Positions 1 to 9,682 of a stretch of DNA of 64,000 bases are shown here, piece after piece. The stretch's first letter is position 1; each line of letters begins with the position of its first letter. Source of the DNA: Amborella trichopoda (Eukaryota; Streptophyta; Magnoliopsida; Amborellales; Amborellaceae); the NCBI RefSeq assembly GCF_000471905.2, contig NW_006499207.1:813489-877488 (forward strand), given 5' to 3'. A program made the position numbers and the translations under genes. A model generated the notes under the pieces. That model was not told where the DNA came from. It did no database searches and saw only the letters and a list, made by a program, of their open reading frames with translations.

Positions 1-2498
1 TGTTCCCAAGACAGCTTTCAGAACAAGGTATGGCCATTATGAATTTTTAGTCATGCCTTTTGGATTAACCAATGCACCTGTTGCATTTATGGATTTGATG
101 AAATCGGATCTTTAGGCCCTTTTTGGATAAATTTATTGTGGTATTCATCGATGATATTTTAATATATTCCAAGAATCAGAAAGAACATGAGCAGCATGTA
201 AGAATGGTATTGCAAGTATTAAGAGAAAAGAAATTGTATGCCAAACTTAGTACATATGAATTTTGGCTTGAACAAGTGACATTTTTAGGACATGTTATAT
301 CAAAGGAAGGTCTATCAGTTGATCCTTCAAAGGTTGAAGCTGTTGTTAATTGGAAACAACCAAGTAATGTGACTGAAATTAGAAGCTTTTTGGGATTGGC
401 AGGATATTACAGAAAATTTGTAGAAGGATTTTCTTGAATCGCAACCCCATTGACTCGATTGACATAGAAAAATATCAAATTTGAGTGGATAGGTGAATGT
501 GAGGAGAGTTTTCAAGAACTAAAAGTTCGATTAACTTCGACACCTATTTTAACTATTCCTGAGGGGAGTGGGGGATTTGTGATTTATAGTGATGCTTCAC
601 ATAAAGGCTTGGGCTATGTATTAATGCAATATGGGAAAGTAGTGGCATATGCATCCAAACAGTTGAAAGAATATGAGAAAAAATATCCAATTCATGATTT
701 GGAGCTAACTGCAATAGTATTCGCTTTGAAAATATGGAGGCATTATCTATATGGTGAGCAATTCGAAATATACACGGATCATAAGAGTTTGAAATACCTC
801 TTCTCTCAAAAAGATTTAAATATGCGGCAGATAAGATGGATGGATTTCTTAAAAGATTATGATTGTACAATCCATTATCATTCAGGAAAGACTAACGTTG
901 TGGCCGACGCTCTAAGTAGAAAATCTACAAGAGTCTTAGCTCATCTAATGATCCAAGAAATGAGATTGTTAGAGGAAATAGTGGATTGGCATCCAACTCT
1001 GTCCATTAATGGTGTGGTAAGTATGATTGCCAATATTAAGGCAGAACCCCAATTAATCCAATAGATTCGATTGGCACAAAAGAAAGACCCTCAGCTTATA
1101 ACAATTATAAAAGAGGTGAAGCAAGGAAAGAGAGATGAATTCTCAAAGAGAGATGAATTCTCTATATGTAGTGAGGATTTGCTAAGATTCAAAGGTCGGG
1201 TTTGTGTTCCGAATGATGAGAGTGTGAAGAAAGCTATCTTGGAAGAAGCACATCATTCTCGTTATATTATACATGCCGGAAGTGTTAAAATGTATCAGAA
1301 CCTGAAGAAAATCTTTTGGTGGAATAATATGAAAAAAGAGGTAGCACTATTTGTGTCTAAATGCCTAACATGCCAGCAAGTAAAGCTGAACATCAAAGGC
1401 CCGCTGGGTTGTTGCAGCCTTTATCCATGCCAGAATGGAAGTGGGAGCACATCTCTATGGATTTTGTCTCTGGCTTGCTTAGAACAAATTCATGACATGA
1501 TAGCATTTGGGTCATTGTGGACCGGTTGACCAAAGCTGCCCACTTTCTATCGATTCGCACTACGTACACTTTGGATCGACTGGCCCAGTTGTACATTAAG
1601 GAAATAGTGTGGTTGCATGGAGTTCCGGTCAGTATTGTATCGGACAGGGATACTCGGTTTACTTCTAAATTTTGGGCTAGACTACAGTCAGCCCTGGGGA
1701 CAAGACTCACCTTTAGTACTGCCTTTCACCCCCCAAACTGATGGACAATCGAAGAGGACCATCCAAACCTTGGAAGATATGCTTTGGACCTGTGTTATTG
1801 ACTTTACAGGAAGCTGGGATGACCATTTACCCCTGATTGAGTTTGCTTATAATAATAACTTCCAAGCCAGTATTCAGATGGCACCATATGAAGCCCTGTA
1901 TGGAAGAAAATGCAGGTCACCCATCTATTGGGACGAGATTGGTGAAAGAAAGCTTTTGAGGCCAGAAGTTATCCAGATAACCACAGATAAGATAACATTA
2001 ATTCGTGAAAGGCTCAGAACAGCTCAGAGTCGGCAAAAGAGTTATGCCGATAACCGACGAAGAGATCTTGAATTTGAGGAAGGTCATCGAGTTTTCCTAA
2101 AAATCTCATCAATAAAGGGCATTACGAGATTCGACAAGAAAGGAAAGTTGAGCCCACGTTACATTGGACAATTTGAAATCCTAGAAAGAATCGGAGGTGT
2201 CGCTTATAGACTTGCCTTACGACCCGAATTGACAAACATCCATAATGTCTTTCATGTATCTTCACTACGAAAATATCAGCCCGACCCATCCCATATCTTG
2301 AAATATGAACTTTTACCGATCAGGAAGGACCTATCCTTCATTGAGCAGCCAATTTTGATACTGGATAGAAGGGTGCAAGTGTTGCGCAAGAAGGAGATTC
2401 CTTTGGTCCGTGTATTATGGCAGTACCATTCAAGAGAAGAGTCGACTTGGGAACGAGAAGACGATATCAGAGAAAAATATCCCTATCTTTTTCAGTAA
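1..2498 (+). pseudogene. gypsy pol remnant: RT, RNase H, integrase, chromodomain
   Basis: This is a decayed pol region that would copy RNA to DNA and insert it. RT is partial at the left edge; its [11 protein letters not shown] active-site block lies at about 144-176. RNase H (about 579-930) shows [22 protein letters not shown] and VADALSRK. Integrase has an HHCC zinc finger (about 1245-1383, ending CLTCQQ), then VDRLTKAAHF, SDRDTRF and GQSKRTI. The last residue here should be the catalytic Glu of the DD35E triad and is Lys (codon 1752-1754). A C-terminal chromodomain-like segment (LWQYHSREESTWERED) ends at the stop at 2496-2498. Frameshifts near 115-123, 1385 and 1730, and stops near 435 and 1062, break the frame. 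An in-frame 18-bp duplication lies at 1127-1162. It is not functional. Confidence 0.9.
1127..1162 (+). repeat. in-frame 18-bp tandem duplication in pol
   Basis: Two identical 18-bp copies (1127-1144 and 1145-1162) encode KRDEFS twice, between the RNase H and integrase zinc-finger regions. The second Tekay-like pol in the window (around 59550) has one copy of the equivalent region. This is probably slippage after insertion. Confidence 0.85.
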
Positions 2499-2522
2499 TC
2501 AAGTACAAAAATTTAGAGGACG

Positions 2523-2544
2523 AATTTCTTTAAGGGGGGAAGAA
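2523..2544 (+). promoter_or_regulatory. polypurine tract of element A
   Basis: TTTCTTTAAGGGGGGAAGAA sits directly before the 3' LTR that starts TGTAAC at 2545. This is where the plus-strand DNA primer would be made in reverse transcription. Confidence 0.8.
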
Positions 2545-4287
2545 TGTAACAATCCTAAACTAAAAAAAAAAAAAAAGCTATTAATACATGACAGTTCGTT
2601 TGAACATGATGGTCCTTAGGGACCATCGTTACTTTTAAAAGCTATTGTTTTAAAAGCTATGTGTTTCCTTGCTCTTACCTCGTCCACTAAAGGACGTGGG
2701 CTTTAGGTGTTTAAAGCGTAAACTAATGCTCACACCTGCAACGTAATGAAAGAATAAAACAATATGTTAGTAGAATTTAAATTCAGAGAGGTGAAGACTC
2801 CTACCATAGAAAACTTATGAGATTTTTCTCTCTGGTCGAAACACAGTGAACTCCCCTCTCAAGCCGAATTTTTATCGGAAGCTCCCTCTCAAATATTTGT
2901 GTGTAAGTGACATCATCTTCGTGAAAAATAGTCTGTTTTTAATAAATAGTGATATTTTCATCCAGGATCTTTATTTTTTAAGTTTTGTGTGTAAGTGACC
3001 TCATTGTCTCGAAAAATAATCCATTCTTTTAAAAATGAAATGAAATAATTATTTCTGCTTATTATCATGAATTTTAGGCGCGATAAAGTTTATGCGCACG
3101 TAGCCTCATTATCTTAAAAAATAATCTTTTTAATAAAAATTGTGATATTTTATCTATGTTAGAAATTTTGAATGCTGTAAATTATGAAAAATAAATTTAT
3201 TTATTTTTCTTGTCTATTGTTAGAAATAAATATGATATTTCTGCTTTTAATAAAATTGTGATATTTCTTTCTACTGTTTTGAATATTTAGACATAGTAAA
3301 ATTCATGTGCAAATGACTGCCTTATTATTTAAAAAATGACATTTTTGAAATTGATTATAGTGTTGTTGTTAAATGTTTATTTGTTCATTGATATCCCATA
3401 AATTGTGATAATTCCGTATTCTTGAATTTCTATAAGAGTTTTCCTATACATATTAGATTGGCAATTATGCTAGAATGTCTTTACGAATTGCTACCTTTCT
3501 AAATTTTAGCCCAAAATATTTGATTGGTTGAAATGTTATTGAAAGTGACTGTTATTAATGGTTTTAGTGAAATTCATATTAGTGATTTCAGTGATATGTT
3601 GAGTACATGATATTTGCTGCTTTTGAATGTTTAAAGAGATTTAGAAATAATTTAAGTATGCAAGTGGACTCATCCAGTTCGCCGGTGAGGTATAAGTGGA
3701 CCTAGCCGGGACACCGGTAGGGATTAAGTGGACTCATCTGGTACGTCGATGAGGCGTAAGTGGACCTGCAGGGATTAAGTGGACCTATCTGGGACGCCGA
3801 TAGGGATTAAGTGGACCCATTAGGACGCTGATGGGGTATATAGGTGATCTACTTGGGACGCCAATAACGTATTTTGTGAAATCCTTTGAATTATGCACTG
3901 CCGTTAAAAGTGTTATAAGCATTGCAATTACTCGGATTATACTTAATTATGCATTTATTGAAAGTGAAACTGTTGATGCATTTCTGTTAATAGATCTCAT
4001 TTTGGAAAATATTGATATCTTTCAATCATGATTATTTTTAGGATTATGATGATCACTTACTGAGTAGCCAAACTCATCAAACTATGGTAAACATTTTTTC
4101 AGGATAACTGCGGATTCATTTTCAATGCTAGTCAAGATCAACCTTGGAAGATATTGTTGTTTTGCTAGCTTTCTTTTGTTACTTTGTAAGACCTCGCCAC
4201 TGTAAACTTGTCCTATCAATAGATGTATATATGTTTTGTCTATCACATCTCAGGAATAACAGTATTATAAATTCTTGGGGTGTGACA
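2545..4287 (+). repeat. 3' LTR of Tekay-like element A
   Basis: A 1743-bp LTR runs from TGTAACAATCC to GGGTGTGACA, the usual termini of this lineage, and directly follows the polypurine tract. It contains an A-run at 2562-2576, an AT-rich middle (2900-3650), a tandem repeat (3657-3846) and no credible gene. The 5' LTR is outside the window. Confidence 0.85.
3657..3846 (+). repeat. tandem repeat in LTR A, about 30-36 bp unit
   Basis: About six imperfect copies begin TAAGTGGACC(T/C)A and contain GGGACGCCGATAGGGAT. Units vary by small deletions. Subrepeats of this kind are common in long plant LTRs. No coding potential is seen. Confidence 0.85.
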
Positions 4288-4703
4288 GTAAAACTCTTCT
4301 CTCCCCCATCTTTCTTCTCTTGCTCTTTTTGAATGCACATGCTTGTGTACGTTCATCAAAGAGGAAAAGGATGAGGCCTGACCCGCCTGTCTTACAACCT
4401 TTGCCATATATGTGTGTGATTGTAGAAAACAAGAAGAATAAAAGCCAAGGGACGCGATTCCGAACCAGTTTCATTACTGGGGGCTTTCTTCGTGATCTAA
4501 GAGGCTCCCATGGGAGCCAGTCCGAGTACGTCCCTAACCCACCCTAAAAATTCCACTCTCACCGATTGGTAACACCTACCCCCGTTTCTAAACGAGGTTC
4601 GAAGAGAGTAATCTCAAAAATGTCCTGGGTCTTCCCTCAAAACTCGAGGTGCGTACCGCCCGATCATCCAAGATCCGGAGGGTGAGATCAAGGCGCCTAA
4701 CCA
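4288..4703 (+). repeat. Tat-like 5' LTR remnant of T1 (3' end only)
   Basis: It matches the last about 420 bp of the T2 5' LTR (about 26727-27142), from the pyrimidine-rich CTCTTCTCTCCCCC to the terminus GCGCCTAACCA. The rest of the LTR must lie left of the window, split off by insertion of element A. Confidence 0.85.
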
Positions 4704-4706
4704 ACT

Positions 4707-4726
4707 TGGCAACTCCACTGGGGACT
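4707..4726 (+). promoter_or_regulatory. primer binding site of T1
   Basis: TGGCAACTCCACTGGGGACT lies three bases after the LTR end. T2 has the same site with TGGCGACTCC. A primer site of this form is used by Tat/Ogre elements; from memory Ogre is primed by a tRNA-Arg, which I could not check. Confidence 0.75.
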
Positions 4727-4807
4727 GACTACCCCTTAATTGGATCCTTCTTGTTTGGCTAGTTTCTTCTTTTATTTCTTGCTTTCATTATCTTTTCACA
4801 TTCACTT

Positions 4808-6086
4808 ATGGCTGCTGGGTTTTGTAACCCATTTATCCAGATTGGTGATTTTCTAATCCCTGTATTCGAGAATGTCCCTAGGGAACAAGTTCCTTCGACT
4901 TCATTTCCAACCAACCTCTTGAGCAAAGACCCCTTGTCTATCTCCCAGGTCATAATCTGGACTGACTCGAGGTGAGACCTAAAACTTCCTCACTTCGCAT
5001 CTCCTCACCCTGGCAGAAACTCCACTAAGGCGCCCTGCATCGAGAACACTTCTGTTGCCCCTCACAGCATGAACCCAGCCACCGGCAAGTCACTTGCCGG
5101 TCGTGTTCCTGAGGTATGCCGAAAGGCCGCTCAATCCCTTTTTGTAAAAGGAAAACAATTTGTCATTGCTTTTGTGGGTCGCCATAAGGTTACCCCCAAC
5201 ATCTTTGCACCATTGGTCTCCATCCCTGGAGGCCCAACACATCGAGGCAAAAACCCCATGGTCTCCAGCCCTCACACACATCACTAGGTTCATGGGTCAC
5301 CCACTCGAGTCACACCTTTGGGCAACCCTTCTGTTGCCTCGAGACGGTGTTCAAGATCGAGTCTTCCATGAATAGGTCCTACGCATGCCACTCATATGCA
5401 TCTCACTGCTTGAGGCGACGCCTTTATTATGCCAACTTGAGTACACAAGAGACGACCTCCTCATCCTCCTATTATGCACACATAAGCGCAGCCTATAAGG
5501 GGCAAGCCTACACCTGTTCTCTTACAGACAATTGCTCATAGTTCTCGGCATCCTAAGGCCAGATAACTTGCACGAGCCTGGGTTGACCCTCAGGTCTCCT
5601 GTAATCCTTCTTCAAGAGGGGCACATGCATTGCCATCTAAGACTTCCTCTCACCCTCGACTCGAGCCTCCTCATGAGTCAACCCTGCTCCTTCATCGAGC
5701 AAGCACCTTCAGCCGTGGTATTCGAAGATTTTTTCCAAGAGTACTATCCTGAACTAGCCTCGTCACGTTGGTCATGTCTCTAGAGCTCATAAGATAGCTC
5801 GGGGCATGGAACTGATGGAAGATAGAGTCCTTCATCCTCCTGGGCCCAAGATGAGTCCAATTCGTGGAGCTCATCCATTACTGCATCTGATGGAGACAAC
5901 TCTCTCCTATGCAAGAAGAGCTGACCAGCCACGACCAAGATCGTAGTTTTGACGTGAGGTCCATCAAAACCTCAAGGCTAAATGCGATAGAGGTCTATAA
6001 ATTTTGACAAAGAAGGTGACCAAGGTAGTCAAAACAGCCAATTTTGGCGACTCTCTTCACCTAAATCCCTTCTAGCCCCTTCATAT
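4808..6086 (+). pseudogene. ORF1-like region upstream of gag, T1
   Basis: A reading frame starts at ATG 4808 (MAAGFCNPFIQIGDFLIP) and runs to 5287 with one TGA where the ancestral codon was probably CGA. It continues in shifted frames: GHPLESHLWATLLLPRDGVQD (to 5375), RSYACHSYASHC (from 5347), then a segment rich in Pro and basic residues to about 6086. The same peptides occur in T2 (from ATG 27246), T3 and T4, so the region was coding rather than plain leader. Ogre-type elements carry an ORF1 of unknown function in this position. It could instead be an N-terminal extension of gag. I do not recognise a domain. Confidence 0.5.
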
Positions 6087-8142
6087 GATGAAGCTTGAAG
6101 AAGAGCTCCGTGAGCCCTGTGCTGTGGTGACCATCGCAGACGAAGACCCAGCCACTCAGCCACTGCGGTCCCAAGATCGTCGAGAACCGTTCAAAACACA
6201 ATCCGCATAAAGGAGACGAGTTCAGTCAGGGCATGCTGACCCCTACTGATTGACCTACCGCGTATGACCCGTCAAACTCGCAAGCCCTCAGTCACCACTA
6301 ACGTTGACCTCCCTAGTGAAAAGATCAGTGTAATGGTCGTAAGCGAGCCCGGCGATGCGTAGGAATAGAGCATGAATAAGTTTGAGGATATGGTGCACAC
6401 GATGATGGAAAAGATCAATCGTATCGACACCGTGCACCAGTCAGCTAACCATGAGGTCAATTCCCATCACTCTAGTGATGCACCTTCATGGTAGCCCCCT
6501 CCATCTACCTCACAGGACAATTCTATCCCTCATCCAGCCTCTCAATCAGATATTGACGCTGTGGTCACCCACAACTTGAAGAAAAGATAAATTCCAAGGA
6601 TATAGGGTGCGAAGCATTATCAAAGACCTTACCCCTCCTATATTGATCAGTTCCCATTTCCCCCAGACTATAAGAAAGGGAAGTTTCCTCTATTCAGGGG
6701 AACCACGTCCCCAAACCAGCATATTGCCCACTTCTAGGCAACATGTCGAGAAACAGTGGCTGATGGGAGACTTCTTCTCCGACAGTTCATTGAGACCCTT
6801 GATGGCCCAGCATTTGAATGGTATGCCTGACTTCCTCCAAACTCGGTGCATACATGGGAGAAGATAAAGAAACTCGTCTATCAACGCTTCTATGAGGTTG
6901 AGAGAGAGGTTCAAACCATCGAACTTCTCACCCTGACTCAAGATCCCGATGAGCTTGTGGATCAGTTCATATCAAGATGGAGAAACTTGACTTCTCACCA
7001 TCCTAATCATATGCCTGAGAAGGAAGCAGTCTAGACTTGCATGTGGAACATGCGACCTAAAATCGCTCTACATGTCGAGGCCTCTAATTTGACCTCCATG
7101 TCAAAGTTGATCTCTAAATCAGTTTGCATAGAGAGTTTATCATGCCATCATGGTCAGACACAACAACCATCTTCAAGTTTAGCAAACAATTGGGGCAATG
7201 GTAGCTCTCGGAATAACACACCGAGTAGCTAACAGAAAGGGGTAGTCAGTGCAACCGTCATGGTCACTGATTCAAAGAAGGCTTCCTCCCAAACTTTGAA
7301 CCTCTCTAAAGAGGTAAGCACGACGAAGGTAACACCCCAGGCTGGCACGCAGCAACAGTCGTACAATCGGGCACCTCCACTAGCCAACTTTGATCGGGGT
7401 GATTATTTCACCAGGCATAAGAACAAGGTCTATCCCTTCGAGAACGAATCGGTCCCTGCACTGTTTCGGTTATTTTTATAACAAAATATGATCCAGCTTT
7501 CAGAAACCAGGTTCCCTGAGCAATCTGGCCTTGACACTCAGGTGAATTATTGTGCCAACCATCGGAGGATCAATCATCCCACAGATGACTGCTACATGCT
7601 GAAGGATATCATTGACGCCCTGAGTCTGAAAGGTCAAATAAAGCTTGAAGATTTAAAGAAGGCCTTCGAGGAAGCTGAGGCCTCCCATGTCGTAACCATT
7701 TTAGAGGAAGACGAAATGCCTGGTATCCTCCAGGCCTTCTTCATTATAATGCTTTAGGAAGGCATAATCGCACTGAAGCAGGCAAGGCAACCCCATGCCT
7801 TGCTAAGGGGATTGAAAATCGTTGGTGCCCATGCCATCATATAAGAGGTCATTATCTGTCGTAATGCACAACTTTCCTGATATATTTGAAGAGAAGATGT
7901 GGGAGTGTCAAGAATTTTACAATCTCCCCGTAACTGATCCCCAAATCACTTCTCCATCGAAGCAAGAAGATCTCACAAACCAGGACTTTCCTACCAATGA
8001 TTCAGACTCTGCAGAACCATCGGATTACCAGCCATGGATAAGCTACCATGGCAGAAGCAGACTCAAGTCCTTAAGACGAGAAGCGGTTCGCCAAGCTAGA
8101 GTAATTTACCACCCCAGCGAGACGAATCAGACATCACTCTAG
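6087..8142 (+). pseudogene. gag remnant, T1
   Basis: This encodes a decayed capsid/nucleocapsid protein. The N-terminal part includes MNKFEDMVHTMMEKINRID (ATG 6371). The Retrotrans_gag core lies at about 6620-7030, with PLFRGTTSPNQHI, ETLDGPAFEWYA, HTWEKIKKLVYQRFYEVERE and DQFISRWRNL. A linker rich in Ser, Asn and Gln follows. The nucleocapsid part has a zinc-knuckle variant, CANHRRINHPTDDC (about 7551-7592), with spacing C-x2-H-x4-H-x4-C, and a second degraded one near 7825-7870. Several TAG/TGA stops (for example near 6737, 6827 and 7035) and frame changes make it non-functional. The same core occurs in T2 and T4. Confidence 0.8.
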
Positions 8143-8332
8143 AAAACCAGAAAGAGACAGGCACCAAGGGTTGCTCGCCTAAGAAACATGACCGCTCAAC
8201 CCATAGTCTAGCAAGAATTTCTCAGGCCCCTTCCCCCATTGCCAACCTTGCTGGACATCATCCCTGCAACACTCCTTTTTTCATTTTTCATCCTGTCAAG
8301 AAGATGCTACCGTCTCATCTCCCACTCAGCAA

Positions 8333-8779
8333 ATGTCCAATAAGGGTAACGACGTTAAAAGCACTCCCCAATGGTCTAAGCAAGGGAAAGGCCTAAAAGA
8401 CCCTCTGCACCCATCCAACCCTTGTGATGACATAAAAAGCTGTCTAGATCGGTCTGATGAGGGGAACGACTGTAAAAGTCCCCCACCTTTAAAACCTACT
8501 CCTCCTTCTTCTTCTGCTTGTCATTCTTCCTCATCTATGTCTCTTGCAGGTACAACCTTGATATGTCTAGAATTCGACACTCTCGATAGAGAACTTGAGG
8601 GATCGAACATAACCAAGACACAATGGAAACGATTGAGAAAGGCCCTGTGGGCAGCAGGATTCTTAACAGTAGCTGATGCCCTGGTAGCTAAAGCTAAGGC
8701 GCAACCACCTTCTTTGAAGAAGCGCAAGAAGTCTAAGCCAGGGAAACCCCAGTGGCCACCTGAGCTTGACTTTGAGTAG
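8333..8779 (+). pseudogene. gag-protease linker ORF, T1
   Basis: This open stretch of 148 codons lies between the knuckles and the protease. It is Ser/Pro/Lys rich (PTPPSSSACHSSSSMSLAG) and then has a helical, basic C-terminal part (KRLRKALWAAGFLTVADALV). T2 keeps shortened, shifted pieces of the same sequence (30659-30930), so it was probably part of the gag-pro polyprotein. No known domain is recognised. Confidence 0.45.
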
Positions 8780-9407
8780 AGACTGAAAGAGTTGAGGGGA
8801 AAAGCTTCTATTCTCCTGGAGCATGCCACATGATGCAAATCTCAAGGCAGTACCCACCTTAGGGCAGATATATCTTAGGTCAGGAAAGACGTTGTAGCCT
8901 CCACTGCAGAAGTTGGGTGCCTTGAAGTTCCCCAGTCCTCCACTGCCCCTTAATGCAAACACTAGTCTGCCTATCCTACAGGTCCCTGTGCTCCTGCCTA
9001 ATCCCAATACTTCAAACAATATGCCGATTCTTGAATTCCCTGGGATCCCTTTTATCTCATGCACTCAATCCCTTACAAAACCTCAAAGCCCCGTCACTCG
9101 AATTGAGCCCGTTATGCAGTCAAGTAAGCCAGCCAGTCAAAATAAACCATTTTTCCAATAAACCTACTCCTCAACTCAATATACCACCGAAATTAGTGGC
9201 AGGACCAGGAGCACAAGGCCTTGATGAAGAAAAGGAGAAATACGATGTGACAGGGGAACTACAAAAGCTTCCAGCTCTTCTCGGTGTCTATGATGCCCTC
9301 ATGCTCTTGATGGATTACCGGATGGATTTGGTTCAAGCTCTCTCTAACCCGAAAGTGTACGAAACCGAAGTAGAACCCATTGAGGTAGACTCGACAATTC
9401 TACATGG
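8780..9407 (+). other. gag-protease linker, decayed
   Basis: Pro-rich, frame-shifted sequence that can be aligned by eye with T2 30930-31567. A Pro/Asn/Ser-rich reading (8913-9161) and the segment ending YETEVEPIEVDSTI just before the protease are conserved in both copies. No separate gene is seen. Confidence 0.5.
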
Positions 9408-9675
9408 GTGCCGATCACCTTTTCAGAGAAAGATCTGCAGCCAGGGGAAACGTTTCATAATCGTCCGCTCTTTGTTACTGAAGAATTACATGCATTCCCC
9501 ATCAACCGAATTATGTTAGATGGAGGGTTGGCAGTCAACCTCATGCCAAGAAGGATCCTCACTGGATTAGGGCTGGGGCCCGAAGATCCTACCCGAACCC
9601 ACGTCACGGTTCAAGGGTTCGACCAATTAGGAGAGAAGCCAGCTAGCACATTATGCCTTCGATTTAAGATTGGTG
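9408..9675 (+). pseudogene. retroviral-type aspartic protease fragment, T1
   Basis: The frame MPITFSEKDLQPGETFHNRP leads to INRIMLDGGLAVNLMP. The DGG at 9519-9527 is at the position of the catalytic D-S/T-G, in the form usual for Tat and Athila proteases. The fragment stops being protease near 9675, where the sequence jumps directly into the end of the antisense gene. T2 continues here for another 1.2 kb and includes the C-terminal protease block (HVIDTDTSYNILFGRP), which T1 lacks. One protomer of this protease would be incomplete. Confidence 0.75.
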
Positions 9676-9682
9676 AACATGT

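Larger units (their letters stand above)
1..4287 (+). mobile_element. Tekay/Del-like chromovirus A, 3' part
   Basis: This is the 3' end of a Ty3/gypsy element that continues beyond the left edge. It holds RT, RNase H, integrase, chromodomain, polypurine tract and a complete 3' LTR, in that order. The pol order with a C-terminal chromodomain marks a chromovirus, and the end of the protein is typical of the Tekay/Del clade. The sequence after its LTR (GTAAA, 4288-4292) continues a Tat-like LTR, so the element inserted into that LTR. The expected left target duplication lies outside the window. Confidence 0.9.

Noticed and set aside
4275..4547. ORF crossing from LTR A into the T1 LTR
   Set aside because: It spans an insertion junction, so it is accidental.
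4707..4726. Primer-site region checked for a tRNA gene
   Set aside because: Only about 20 bases resemble a tRNA 3' end complement; no cloverleaf or internal promoter boxes.
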